In this document: positions 25,605 to 38,561 of the stretch, piece by piece
How positions within the stretch are numbered: the stretch's first letter is position 1
How the letters are laid out: each line of letters begins with the position of its first letter
Assembly: GCA_905250125.1 (NCBI GenBank)
Contig: CAJNOL010000302.1
Coordinates: 101,873 to 165,872, forward strand
Source of the DNA: Rotaria sordida
Lineage: Eukaryota; Rotifera; Eurotatoria; Philodinida; Philodinidae
Length of the DNA: 64,000 nucleotides
Reading direction: 5' to 3'
Translations under genes and position numbers: made by a program
The notes under the pieces: generated by a model
Told to the model about the DNA's origin: nothing
What the model saw: only the letters and a program-made list of their open reading frames with translations
Database searches by the model: none

Positions 25605-25937
25605 ATGCTTCGTCGTGCAGCAAGTGGTGCTAAATTTCTTCGTCATGTTGTTCTCTTTAAATTCAAAGATACAGCTAGTCAAGCTGATGTTGCTAAAATT
25701 GAACGTGAATTTCGAGCATTAGCTACAACCAAGGTACCACAAGTACAACAATTTGAAAGTGGAACACATGTTGGTAAAGAAAATTTAAATCAAGATTTTA
25801 CTCATGCTTTTTTATTAACCTTCAATAATGAACAAGATCGAGATACATATATGGCTCATGATGATCATAAAGCTTTTGTCAAACTTCAACAAGGCATTGT
25901 TGATAAAAAAATTGTACTTGCTTTTTGGGGTGAATAG
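25605..25937 (+). CDS. Dabb (stress-responsive A/B barrel) domain protein, intronless
   Basis: Small 110-residue protein consisting of one dimeric alpha+beta barrel domain. The N-terminal strand FLRHVVLFKFKD is the family signature (HVVLFKFK with a conserved His), followed by VQQFESGTHVGKENLNQDFTHAFLLTF and YMAHDDHKAFV, which match the usual order of strands and helices. In plants and bacteria such proteins are stress-induced or act in small-molecule metabolism; the function here is unknown. The 14 or so residues before the domain are short, basic and hydrophobic and may be a targeting peptide. There are no introns. A polyadenylation-like AAATAAA lies about 25 bp after the stop. The family is uncommon in animals, so horizontal transfer is possible. 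Confidence 0.85.
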   Translation: MLRRAASGAKFLRHVVLFKFKDTASQADVAKIEREFRALATTKVPQVQQFESGTHVGKENLNQDFTHAFLLTFNNEQDRDTYMAHDDHKAFVKLQQGIVDKKIVLAFWGE

Positions 25938-26384
25938 ATTTTTATATTAGAATATATATTTAAATAAATTTGTAACTTCATTCTTGCTGATTTTATTTTA
26001 TTTAATTTCTTTCCACACAAAAAAAAATGATATCAAGGATATATATCTTGCATATGAATTTTATATAAAATACTTATCAGATATATTATATGCAGCTCAA
26101 AAGATTGTACTCGTATAGATAGTATTTATCTTTAATGAAAAGTATGTATGTATGTATGTTTATAAGAAGCATATCAAAAAATGTGCGACCTCTTTTTCTA
26201 TCCTGGCTCAATTCTTTGATAACTATTAATAGTAGGAGGCTGCTGCATAGAGAAAGAATTTGTCAATGTGATGAAGTTTAATTCTATTTTGACAACTGTG
26301 ATGTATGTTTTGAATGAAATCTTATATATTTTTAACAATTTATTGAATGTTTACATAGAATAGATTCATTTGTTAACTTAGATT
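25938..26384. other. Spacer between the Dabb and TRPM genes
   Basis: About 450 bp of AT-rich DNA holding the Dabb 3' end, a short GTAT repeat near 26145 and presumably the TRPM promoter. No gene or specific element is recognised. Confidence 0.5.
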
Positions 26385-29300
26385 ATGACAACGAACTCTT
26401 CTTCACGTATTCCCATCAATAGTAAAAATACAAAGAACGAACACAAACTCAATCTCGTAATTCTCGAATTTTGTTTCTTTTTGTCACATTGTTTCTTTTA
26501 AATTAGTTTAAATTAAAATCTGATGATGATGATGATGATTGGACTCGAGCAATTCATCATGATCTCAACATAAAACGACGAACATGTACTACATTTATTC
26601 CAAAATCTTCAGCAACTAGTGATGCGTATGTTATCAAAAGTTCAACTGTCTTTTCTTTTAATAAAAATAAAAAACGTTATTTTAGTGGTAGTAGTAAAGA
26701 TGATATTCAGTGTGGTTGTAATCGTCTTCGTCGTGAACATTCTTGGGATATTATCGATGGAAATGATCGTGAATGGGATCGAAAGAAGCATACAGAATCG
26801 GCCTGTAATAATGCATATGGATGTATACCGAATACTCATATACATTATATTCGTTGTGATATTGAAACACACCCACTTGCTCTTACTAGGTTAATGTTTG
26901 ACGTATGGAAAGTGAAGGAACCAAAATTAATAATGTGTATTACTGGAGGAGGGAAATATTTCAAATTAAGTGAACGACTTGAAAGAGAATTTATGAAAGG
27001 TATTATTCAAGCTGCATTGAGAGCAGGTAGAAAAAACAAAGAAATAAAATATGTAAGGATAAAATCTATTTGATTTGTTTTAAAGATGGTTGGATTGTAA
27101 CAACGGGATTTAAAACGGGTGTTGTACAACTTGTTGGTGAAGCTATTCATGATCATAAGGTAACTAGTCCACAAGATTGTATTATTGCTATTGGTTGTTC
27201 GAAATGGGGTGCAGTTAAAAATCGAGCATCATTCATATCAGTAAATGTTTGAAAATTTTTTTGTTTTTTCACATTATTGAATTTTTGTTTCTAGTCAAAA
27301 GTATCAACTAATAACTCTAATCAAGGTGCAACGACGCGTTCATCAAAAATTACAAAAGGTCAACAATATCTTGAACCGAATCATTCACATTTTTTTTTGC
27401 TTGATGATGGAACTTATTATGGATATGATATTGGAGACTATAGAACAAGATTTGTTCTTGAAACTGCAAATTATAAGAAAGGAGGTACTTTTGCAGTAGT
27501 CGCAAGAAGTCCAGCTACCGGATAAAAAGTATATGAACTTCAATCTCTTTGTCTGATATTTTGACTACAAACAGAGCTCGGTAAGCCCTGATCGAAAGCA
27601 GCGATTCAAGGTCGATAGGGCTTAATACAAAGGATTTACGATGAAAACACTGGTTTTTTTTCCTAGAGTCACCGAAAAACTTTTTTTGATATTTTTCTGG
27701 ATTTCTACTATTTAAATGCATTAGGCATCATTTTCTTATTAGTAAATTAAGGTTTGCAGATCTATATTGTGTCACAGGTAAGGTACTTCAGTCCGCTGTA
27801 ATATTGAGACACAGGGAAACCATCATTATCCGGAACGGACTCAGTACGGATCTCTTCTCTATTGATGACTGCGATTGTAAAAGTTTCAAGAAAAACTTAA
27901 TGAGAGCAAGAAACTCACTGAAGAAAATTTCAAGACAAATAGCTAAAATTAGCCGGAGATGTGGATCACTTTTCGACGGTTCCCATTAACTCTTAGGTGA
28001 AAATCACTCAAAGATTACTTCATAAATCAGGCAAACGAAAAAAAACCATTTGATATGGAATTTTTATTAGTGATAGAAGCAGTAGTGATCTATCGAATGA
28101 TGGATTTAATGTCATTAGATTTATTTTCTATGTTGAGATACCATCGTCTGAAGAAAAAAATCTATGTCGACCTTCTAATTTCTCTCCATAAAGTCCGATC
28201 AAATCCCTATTAGTTCCTGTGATCAGAGTTCAATATGTTCGATTTGTAGTCAAACTGTGAAACTAAAAAATTACAGTTTAAGTACTTTTTATCTAGCAGT
28301 GAGACTTTTCGCAACTACTATCTGTATTTTCAATTTCTTCATGCTTATTAATATTTTATTTAAGTTCCCAAAGTAACAATAGTCGTGGAAGGTGGTCCAG
28401 ATACATTATTAACAATTTACAGAGATCTTTCTAATAGTATACCAGTAGTATTAGTTGATGTATGTATTTCGATTTATGTCATAGGTATATATTTTAATTG
28501 AATTTTATCTATATAGGGTAGTGGTCGAGTACCCAATCTTCTTGCTAATTTTCTTATTCGTACAGATTCAATGATTCATCGAAATGGAAAAGATAACGAT
28601 GGTGTTAATTGGAAACACGTAATCGATATCAAAGTACCAGATGATATTGAAATGTAAAATATTTATTTATTATTATGTTTATATATATATATATTTGTTG
28701 ATGATTATTTTTCAAGATTAAAAACAAAATTTCGTCCTTATACAAATGAAATACGTGATGGTTTAAGAGATATATCTAAAGGATCAAAAACATCAGACAA
28801 AGAAATGGATGAATTATTGAAATGTTTTCTTTATTGTTTACAACCAGCTGTTCGATCGAAAATTCGAATATTTAGTCTTGATAGTGACGAATCTTTAGAT
28901 GATACTATTTTCGAAGCTATTTTAGAAAGTAAAATGAATTCTATGCTATTTAATTTATATGATAATTTTTCTTTCTAGCAAAACAACAGGAAAGTTCTGA
29001 AAAAAATAAAGCAGTTAATCGAGAACAATTATTACAATTGGCACTTGCTTGGAATGCTATTCATGTAGCAAAAGAACATATCATTAAAGATGATTTAAGT
29101 GATATTCGTGTAAGTTTACAAGATAATCTAATAAAGATTCTTGAAAAAATTTAATATTTTTTAGCCAGAAATTAAAGAAAAATTATTTTTTGATGCACTT
29201 TTATCTGATCGTCCACAATTTGTTAATACATTTATCAAATTAAATTTTGATATAACTCAAATGTTTTATGAAAGACAAACTAATCAACCATGGAAATTAA

Positions 29301-32300
29301 AACCGGAACAATTAATTAGATTATACGAAGATGACACGATGAGTGTAAGATAAAACAAAACAACCGATGATTTATTTTATGTCGAACTATTTTCTTTTTT
29401 TTTGTGAAATACGATCTAAAAGGAGTGTTTAAGTATATAGGGTAGAAATTTAGATCCATCTCGTTCCTTCCTTTCCCACAGACCGTAACAAACATTAGTC
29501 CGAGACCATCACAAACCGATTAAGTAAAATGATGATGAAGAGATATATCCAAAAATAAATAGAATAAAGTAATCTTCTGTGATCGTGTTTCACATTTTAA
29601 TTCCAAAGAGATTGTGCTAATAGTTTTTTTCTAGAATCAACGTCTGTATTTACTTAAAAAATGTTTTCACCACAAAAAATTTTCTTCCGCACAAGATCTT
29701 GATCTAATATTAAAAAAATTAGTCGGTGATTATTTTAAATCAATATATACTCGTTCAGCTGCTAACTTCTGGGAACAATTACAAATATGTTGTCGATGTT
29801 TAGTGGGAGCTCGTGTTGCAGATAGTCGTACGGTTATCTATAGAGATTATAATAGTGATGATTCTGAAGTACCTGATCCAGAAGAAGCTCAAAAAGAAGT
29901 TCGAGAACTTGTTTTGCGTGATTTATTTTTGTGGTGTATATTAACAAATCGTATTGACATGTCCAAGGTGATATTAAGTCATATGCAAACACGTATATGT
30001 GCTGCATTAATAGCATCAAAAATACTCAAATCATATGAAGGCTATGCTTATGATAATGAATCAAAGGAGTTTTTTCATTCCCACGCTGAGCAATTTGAAA
30101 TATATGCAAATGAATTTTTAAAACATTGTTATTCTTATGATGAAGAAAAAGCATGTGAAATTGCTATTCGACGTATTAATATATTCGGTGGTGTTTCATG
30201 TCTTCAAGTAAGATTTAAAATCGAGAAACAAACAAAAAAAACCCATAGTTTGCCCTTTTTGTATTTTAAGGTAGCTGTTGATGCTGATGATAAGTGTTTT
30301 GTTGGTCAACCATGTTGTGATCAACTTTTGAATAATATTTGGTATGATAAAATAGAACCGGCTCAGTTCACATTACTTCAACGCATTGGATTATTATTGG
30401 GTATTTTCACATTTGGTTTATTAGCACCATTTTTTGTTTCATTCCGTAAATACAAACGAACTCCTAGTTATTTTGAAAATGATCGAAAAAGAAATTATGA
30501 AATGACTGTTAATGAAACAGAACAAGAAACAAAACCATTAGTAACAAAAACAAAAGAAAGGTAAACATTTATTTATGATAGTAATCAATAGAGAATATTT
30601 TGATAATTGTGTTTTTCTTGAATAAAAATCGACTATAAGTTTTTCGATAATTTTTTAACTACAGAAACGAATATATGTAGACTTCTGGACAAAGACTTTC
30701 TCTATCTAATCATGTATGCATTATCAAGTTCTACTTTGCAGTCAAACGCGAAAGCGTAAAAAACGTATGTATTTTGACGAAATTTTCAGAAACTAGCGTT
30801 TACTTGCAAAATATTTTTCAAGTCATTGTATCTCATGCATGAAGATGCAAGTTATTTCAAATATTTACAATTATTGTACATAAATGCAAGAGAATAGCAC
30901 ATACGTAACAATACAATTTTCTAAGTTTTTAAGCACAACATGTGAAACACTGCATGACTCTTATGCTTGCCAATAGTTACATGCGATATTCTTGCGTGTT
31001 TATGCAACATATATCATTCGCATGTAAATATCAAAGTATTATTGGTGTGCACTTACAAGATGGCTAGCATGTCAATGCAAAAAGGTCGTATGTATGACAA
31101 CTATAACCAAAACGATTCCGCATGGCCATGAAAATTTCTGCCATTTTATAGTGTACACGATGTTCCATCCCTAATCAACTCTCACTATTGGAATCTCTGG
31201 GGATTCTCCAAGGATTTCAGAGTGACTTCCTAGGTATTTGAGAGTGATTCCCTAAAAATTAGGCACTCTTCAGGGACTCACCGGGGCCTTCACAAGAGAT
31301 TCTCGACTAGGGATGCAAGAATTTTGTTTTTTTTTCTTCAGCGTGTATTTATTTATTTTCCATTAAAATGAAATCGCTCTCATATATCCACACTACATTG
31401 ACTGAAAAACCTTGTGCGATTTTTCAAATTCGCCTATAGTTATTAATATTTATGTTCACACATATCTAATAGTTATTACATGATTATTATGATCTTCAGT
31501 TTTAATTTCACCTCTAATGCTAGTAGATGGTCGAATAGTGAAGAAGTTTGTCTTATAGGGGAAAGTATATATGCTGGAATCTTATTTCAAGAAGAAAACC
31601 CCTGCGTGTCCCTATATGTTTAGTACATATGTGCTTCGTTTTTTAGCCATTATAAAATTGTCTTACATGCAAACACATGAGTTCCCGCATAAAAGCATTC
31701 AGGGAAAAACAGCGAGATTTTAGTACTCTGAAGTGCTGAAATCTCGCTTTTCTCCTTTGCCTTGCATGCAGCGACAATATTAAGCGTGTACATGCGCAAA
31801 ATTCCATGCATGTAAATGCGAATATGGTTTATTCGATGATGCGTTCCAACTTATACCATGTCATAACGATTCATGTATGTACATGCATTTCCTAAGCATT
31901 CGCGTTTGACTGGGTGCATACTGTTAACATGTCGGCAGAGATGACGCCACCTTTACCGCAATCATAGTAGAATGCAATGTATGTAGCAATATCTATCGAT
32001 GCCAACGGTATGCAGTAAAAGTTGATATTGTATGCATTATTAGATAGAGGAAGTCTTTCTCTACAATCCTACATATATCCTATTGTGTAGTCACAGCCTT
32101 TTAGGCGCCTTTACTTTATGGAAACAAGTAAATTTCCATTTTTCTTGAAGGTTACTCTTTATATTCCGTCATTCTTTACCGCAATAACTTCCTTCTTATC
32201 CGCAATTTGTTTTTGGCTACATGATAGGACTATTTATTATATGATTTTAATCTTGAATATTTGTATTTAGATTAAGAGATTATGGTATAAATTATTCTTA

Positions 32301-34130
32301 TATTTATGAATCACGATCAGGTTATCGCTTACAACGGTCTTTTAACTATTTTCGTCATTTAAAACAATTTCATGAATCACCATTTATTAAATTTTCATAT
32401 AATGCTGTTAGTTATATATTTTTTCTGTTACTCTTTTCTTATTATTTATTATTCAATTTTAAAAGTCCAACAAATGAAAGTCCAAGTATACATTGGACAG
32501 AAATTTTAGTTATTATTATTATAACAACAATGCTTTTTGAAGATATCCGACAAGTAATTTATTAGAAATAAATTTATTTTTGTTGCATAAATTTTTCTTT
32601 TTTTTTTATAGTTTCTTTGGCAAGATAGTCGATCAATAAAAGGAAAATTTTATAATTATTTTATAAAAGATTTATTTGTTAGTTTAATTCGTATTACATC
32701 ATATGTACTTTTTTATATTGGTCTTATTCTTCGTTTTACATATGCATCTACTGATGAAAACTTATCAGTTGCTAAAATAATTCTTGCTTATGATCTCGAA
32801 ATTTGGTATATTCGATCATTAGCTTTTCTTGGTGTTGCACGAAATATGGGACCAAAACTTGTTATGATAAGAAAAATGGTATGTTAAAAAGAAAGAACAT
32901 AATATTTTATTGTTTTAATTTATATTTTTAGATCGTCGATTTACTTTTCTTTATATATATTATTTTAATTGCAATGATTGCCTATGGTGTTGCTTCTCGA
33001 ACCATGTATAAATATAATGACGATACAGATGATGATGATTTAACATTTGATGGTCGTTCAGTTTTTCGACATATTCTTTATCCGAGTTATTATCTTATGT
33101 ATGGATCAACAGATAAAGAATTAACAGCACTTGATCGTATAGTTTTATTTTATTTTGATGATAAATTTTAAATTGAATTTTTTGTTTTTTTATTTAAATA
33201 GAAAATCGAGATCTTGGTACATCTATTGCTACTCAAGTTTTATTAGCTTTTCATATGTTATTTGTTAACATTCTTCTTATTAATCTTCTTATTGCTATGT
33301 TTAGGTATGTATTGTTTTTTTTCTTTGAAGATATAAAATAAATGTAATTATTTGATTTTAGTTTTACATTTGAATCAGTTCAAAGTCAAACTGATCTTGT
33401 TTGGCGTTATGAACGATATTCATTTATTCGTGAATATTTTGATCGACCACCACTTTTTCCTCCATTTATTATTATAACTCATTTTATTGAACTTATTCAA
33501 TTCCTTATACGAAATTTACGAAAAAACAAAAATTCAAATATGAAAAAAAGACAAACAAAAAGATTTAGTAAACTAACAGAAAACGAAAAAAAAACGAATA
33601 AACAAACAATGTGAATTTTTATTTTTAGAAATGATTGGTGCTAATCATGAAATAGATAAAGATTGGTCAGAATTTGAAAGTTATGCAACAAATCTTTGCG
33701 CTCGAACAATACTTTTTGGTCAACGATCAGCAGCAACTACTCTTGTACCATCAGCAGCACGTCAAGAAGTTCCATCAACAACATTAGATACAATTAATAC
33801 TTCACAATTATCATCAAATATAGATTTTAAAGCAATTACTGATGAAATAGTATCGGTTAAACGAGCTGTTGGAGATCTTCGTACATATGCTGAAGAAGTT
33901 AGATCAAATAAAATACTTTTAAAGAGATTTTATGTTTTTTTGTTTTTGTTTATTATAGATGAATAGATGTATGCAATGGATGATGGATGCTATGGAACGT
34001 GTTAAAATGTCTAAAGAACCAAAACCAAAACTGAGATCAGCAGTAACTACTAGTGGTAAGATTATTTTATTTGTTTTATTTCATTTTTAATCTGCTTATT
34101 TTATTAGATTTAAAACAAACTGAAGAATAA
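26385..34130 (+). CDS. TRPM-type cation channel, 19 exons
   Basis: Plasma-membrane cation channel subunit of the melastatin TRP family, 1335 aa. Proposed exons: 26385-26456, 26507-27026, 27086-27240, 27295-27484, 28365-28459, 28517-28653, 28717-28928, 28979-29109, 29165-29344, 29635-30207, 30271-30560, 32271-32553, 32612-32878, 32932-33136, 33202-33304, 33362-33567, 33629-33897, 33959-34055, 34108-34130; all phases close. TRPM homology regions are clear: CNNAYGCIPNTHIHYIRCD, PKLIMCITGGGKYFKL, GFKTGVVQLVGEAI, EPNHSHFFLLDDGT, VTIVVEGGPDTLL, PVVLVDGSGR. S1-S6 span about residues 915-1138, with pore segment PSYYLMYGSTDKE and S6 INLLIAMF. The TRP region reads SQTDLVWRYERYSFIREY, followed by a short C-terminal coiled-coil candidate (1240-1320). 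There is no enzyme domain at the C-terminus. A GAT repeat in exon 2 encodes six Asp. Two introns (880 and 1710 bp) carry insertions; the rest are mostly 49-66 bp. Confidence 0.92.
27485..28364. repeat. TRPM intron 4 enlarged by an insertion
   Basis: This 880 bp intron is more than ten times the usual length in the gene. Its interior (about 27545-28265) is bounded by inverted TTGACTACAAA (27559) and TTTGTAGTCAA (28244), and contains AGCCCTGATCGAAAG near the left end, a motif shared with the insertion in the glutamate receptor intron. Frames inside (27515-27721 -, 27804-27989 +) match nothing I recognise. It is probably a degenerate non-autonomous element; the boundaries are tentative. Confidence 0.42.
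30668..32092. mobile_element. Inverted-repeat element inside TRPM intron 11
   Basis: About 1.42 kb with terminal inverted repeats of some 65-70 bp: left 30668-30740 and right about 32012-32092, paired by TTTCTCTATCTAAT / ATTAGATAGAGGAA and ATATATGTAG / CTACATATAT. A second inner inverted pair, CAGTCAAACGCGAA (about 30741) and TTCGCGTTTGACTG (about 31902), flanks a core. The core is rich in dispersed ATGCAAG/CATGTAAATGCG-like motifs on both strands and includes a hairpin AGCGAGATTT...AAATCTCGCT at 31709-31747. There is no coding frame. It is likely a non-autonomous DNA transposon; it sits between TRPM exons 11 and 12. Confidence 0.65.
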
Positions 34131-37100
34131 AATTTAGTTGTGATTAAAATCTATGCATTTTTTATTGTAGATTTTCTTTTATTATAAGTTTTGTTTGTTA
34201 TTAATATTTTATTTTTAAAAACTAACATATCGATTTTAGGATTTGATTAAAAAATCTTTTTTCTATGTCTAATTTCAGATGTGTTGTTGTCAATGAATTC
34301 TTCTGAGCATTTTCGTACGAACTAATCAAGACAGTCAGGTTATTAAATCATACCTGAATATTAAATGATCATCTTGTTAATTGATACATTTACTATTGTA
34401 TTCAATGAATAGTTTTGAAAAGAAGAGATTATGAAACACATTAAAATTTGTATTTTCATATTGTATAATCATAAAAAATGATTATGTTCTTTTAAACGAT
34501 AGCCATTTGTTTCTATTTAATGGGTAATACATAAGAACTGCAAAGTTAATATTGTCAATATTTCTTCGATTTTTTTGTCATTTCATTGAAAAAACATGTT
34601 TGGATGACAAGATTTGCCATGAGATTGTCTTAGAATTTTATATGATTCGAAATATATTTGAAAATCGAAAAAATAATGTGATGCAAATATGGGCAACGGA
34701 CATTTGCTCACTCGGACACTTGATCGCAAAATAGAAAATTTAAAGAATATGTAATTCAGGGATGGGTGAGGGTGTGGATATTAATGTGGCTGAACATGAG
34801 AACAGTACCTATACCCATTTTCCTCGCCTATTTTTCATGATGCTTTATTGTTCGTCGGTAAAACAAAGAGTAAGAACCGGTTGGAACTTGGACCAGTATG
34901 TTTCTAAAAAGTTGGTGTTATGAGTTGCGTGATAGTATTTTGGTGAAATAACAGGAAAGTTAATGTTTGTTGTTGTTGGTTCAGTAGCATCATTCTCTTG
35001 ATGTCAACAATGAGTTTTTCGTTTTAAATTGTTACTACTTGGTAATTCGATACGCACCGCATCTAGTATGATGATATTTGTTTATGTGGATTTGGTTGAT
35101 TTTATTCTGATTCTTGCCTTAATTATTCATAATATTTATGAGTTGCTTTCCTTCATGGATTTCCAATACAATTTTCATGTTCACCAACTGTTTTAATAAA
35201 TTCATAGTTTAATCTTGCATTCAATTGTCAATGACCAGCATATTTTCTAGAGTATTAAGATTTCCAGAAAATTTTTGTCTCAATATTCCAACCAATTGTA
35301 TATGGACAGCCATTGTATGTTTTTAGAAGATTTTGATAGAGTAACTGACATTACTGTTTTCGTACAGTTATTCTATTAGTCTGTACGGCTTATATATACA
35401 TCATTGAATAGAAATTGTCATTATATTAGAATCATTAATTTGAAAAATATTGAAACATTTACATGAATTATTTTATGATGATGATCATTCTCTCATAAGA
35501 AATTAATTTATTATGTCATTGTTATTTCATTATATTATTCAAAATTCTTGTAAAAGCCTATACAGTGAGCAAGTTTCTATGCGACCAAGTGTCCTAGACC
35601 GGTATATATCTGTATAAAGCCAATAAAAAAATTCTTTTTAATGACCAAGAATAATTCACAATGATTTGAACGCAATAGTCGTATTGAAAACAATTAATTC
35701 GTAAATAAAAACAATCGATAACATATGCTCTATCAATTCACTAGACGATCTAACTTGTATTCGCATAAAAATTAATAACTTGAAGGTAAAACGATGGTTC
35801 AAATGAGAAGAATGTAAATCAGAGTACTGTTTGTAGAATTGAATAATTCAAGGTGGAATGTATTGCAGATTTTGTATAAGAATCTTAGCTATTTCACATA
35901 TAACGAGATCAATAACCATCGATGATTTTTTGTATTCGAATTCAAATAATATTTTATTTAATAACATTAAAAAAAACACGCTACTGTTGAGTTTTAAGTC
36001 GTGAATAACATGGTCAAAAGTATTATAAACAGAAAAGAAGTATTTTTTTTCTAATCTTTCATTAAAATAATAATATAATAAAATAAACTTTCGACTCTAT
36101 TTACGTGGTATACTAAGGTAAGAGCAAATTACTGCCACTGCAGACTGCTTACAATTTTTGAATTATGCTCACATTATTGATATATTCGTATACAAAAAGG
36201 TTTGGTTCAATCTCATGATATATACATATTACTCCAAGTCAAATAGGCACAGTCGTAAATGGTCGTTTTAGGTGATTTTTCGCCGTTTCGTAGGCGCATT
36301 ATTACGACCGAATTTCACTGTATTATAAATGACTGGATACTCGATTTTCACACCGTTTACGACCGTCACCAAGAGTGTGGGTTTCGGTACAGACACGACC
36401 TACGCACCCATCCCACATAGCTAGTGCAAGCATGATACACAAAATATGCACGAAATGCACATCTACCCAGGTCAACCATTACGTGTCACCGTCTATTATT
36501 GTAACGTTACCGTAAACAATCGTTTTTATTCCGTCTAGTGTCCTTATCACAAGTCCAGTATTACTGATCGTATACAATTCCGTATTCACACTGTAAAATG
36601 CCGTAAAGATGTCGTAATATTGCCGTATTCCATCATACATACGGTTATATTACTAATCCTGTGTTTGCGGAGAATTAAGGCCCCATTAACGTGTCGTACT
36701 TCACTGTAAATGGTCGTATACACGACGTATTTTTTGAACTAGAGTAAATTGGTTTGTATTTTTATTTCAAAATGATACAAAATGAAATTTCAATAAGCAA
36801 GTTGTCAGAATCAGTTTTGAGAAGAAATTATAATTCCAACAACAGGTTTCAGTTAAAAACTAGCAGGAATAATACAGATAAGAATGTATAAAAAAAGATG
36901 GACGACATTTGTGAAACTCGATTTAGCATGACTAGCCGATATTTCTATTAATGTTAAAGTGTCAACGTCACAAGAAAGTTAATTTTTATTCAGTCAATAT
37001 ATTAGTGGTAATGTGACATATGGTTAAAGTGTACATTCTCTATGTGATTCAAGTTAATGAAATTTATAGAACATCATGAATTGAAAATGTATGTTTCATT

Positions 37101-37539
37101 GGAATAGTACAATCATCAATAAAGTAATTATGTTTACACTAAAATTAAAATTTTCAAACAAATATGCATTAAATGTTGTGAAAAATTTTAATCTTTACTT
37201 TTTCTTGTTCTTGATCCGTAAAATATGTTTGTTTTGATATTGAAGGAAATCAAAAAACAAATATTAACAATATGAATCCTATTCATTTATGTTGAAATGA
37301 GAGAAGGTTTTTTTTAAGATGAATTCTTATTGATCATATACAGAATATCAATTACATTTACTTTGGTATAACTTTATATGATCATTCTTGAATTTATGCT
37401 CTTTTTTTTTTTAGATATTCTATCGATTTTAGAATAGATCATGTACAAAAAAAAATAAAATTGTCTCGAATAGTTCATCTCATGAAGATAATATATTTAT
37501 TGAAATAAAAGGAGGTATTTTTTTTTTGTTAAGAAGATC
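34131..37539. other. Intergenic region without a recognisable gene
   Basis: AT-rich DNA of about 3.4 kb. The frame at 34552-34734 has no support. One distinct patch of different composition (36240-36740) is listed separately. The final ~40 bp before 37540 is the 3' flank of the secreted-protein gene on the minus strand. Confidence 0.55.
36240..36740. repeat. GC-richer patch of CGTAA/TTACG motifs
   Basis: About 500 bp with clearly higher GC and CpG than the flanks. Short motifs recur in both orientations: GTAAATGGTCGT at about 36254 and again at 36706, and TTACGACCG at about 36302 and 36358. Forms such as CCGTAA, CCGTATT and TCGTAA are scattered between. There is no coding frame. It has the look of a small non-autonomous repetitive element with internal subrepeats, inserted into AT-rich DNA. 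Confidence 0.5.
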
Positions 37540-38051
37540 TTAATTTTTAGTATAACCTACAGCATATAGCTCTAGTTGTACATTGCCTGATGGGTTATCT
37601 GTAACAACATTAAGTTCAGGCTTCGATGAACAATAGAAAAATTCGAGTGTTTCCGAATCAAATGAATAAGCACTTTGATAGTAACGATAACCACGTTTAA
37701 ATTTTGTATCTTTAAAATTGAACTCAGGACATTCAGTCCATAACCAAACATTAAAAGCAGCTTCACCAGAATTCATTCCACTTCGAATGAAGACAGTCAC
37801 GCGAACCTTTTGTGCTGTAGATGGAATTATAGGGTCAAGTGGAAATGTGACTTGTTCAACAGTATTGAATTGAAATATACCAAGTAAATATGGAACAATT
37901 TTAGGACTCGCCAGACTGACGAAGGAAGAAAATTCTAATAATAGAAAAGTTTATAAATAGATATTCATTGTTAGAATATTAACTTACGTGTACCATTGTT
38001 AGCAGTACTATGAGCAACAAGGAGAGTAAGCAGAAAAATAAGTACCTTCAT
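37540..38051 (-). CDS. Small secreted protein of unknown family, 2 exons
   Basis: Exons 38051-37988 and 37934-37540 give 152 residues; the 53 bp intron has GT-AG ends and closing phase. A clear signal peptide starts the protein (MKVLIFLLTLLVAHSTA, cleavage likely near residue 17). The mature part of about 135 residues alternates hydrophobic and polar residues like a beta-sandwich (KVRVTVFIRSGMNSG, AFNVWLWTECPEF, VQLELYAVGYTKN), with two cysteines (in TECPEF and EFFYCSS) that could pair. I do not recognise the family; the overall pattern resembles small lectin-like or adhesive beta-sandwich proteins, but that is only a guess. The start codon is the one that opens the signal peptide. Confidence 0.8.
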
Positions 38052-38561
38052 CTTTTCACAAAATCACAATGAATGTGCACTTATTTTAAATGAAACTTTA
38101 GTAGTATGTATTGTTATTGACTAAACCCGCCTCTTCAAATAAAACAAAAAAGATATGCGTCATATGTATGTGCAAATAAAAGCACAATCAACGAATACAT
38201 GATCACGATTTATTCAAATTATACTGAAGTCATTATATTCTAATTCTTTTCGTAAGGTTGAAATTATTTTACATAAAAAATTTGAGCTTAAATCAATAAA
38301 AAGAACTGAGAGCAGTTTTTGAGTTAAAACTTTATTGACACTTCTTAAACTTCATTTGATTAATCTATTTTCATTCTTTCCATATTCTACAAAATACGAA
38401 CAGAAGTTGAATAGTTTCAATGAGATCTACAATTCGTTTTGTTGAATATTTTTCGAGTGTTCTTATAAGCTTAAAACGACTTGAAATCAATTGAATTAAT
38501 AATGAAGTCTTCTATCAATGTAAAGATAATCAATTTGACACACACTTAAATCCTATTAGCT

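Noticed and set aside
27804-27989. Open frame with Arg/Lys/Ser-rich product inside TRPM intron 4
   Set aside because: Short, within an intron insertion, with no start context or similarity.
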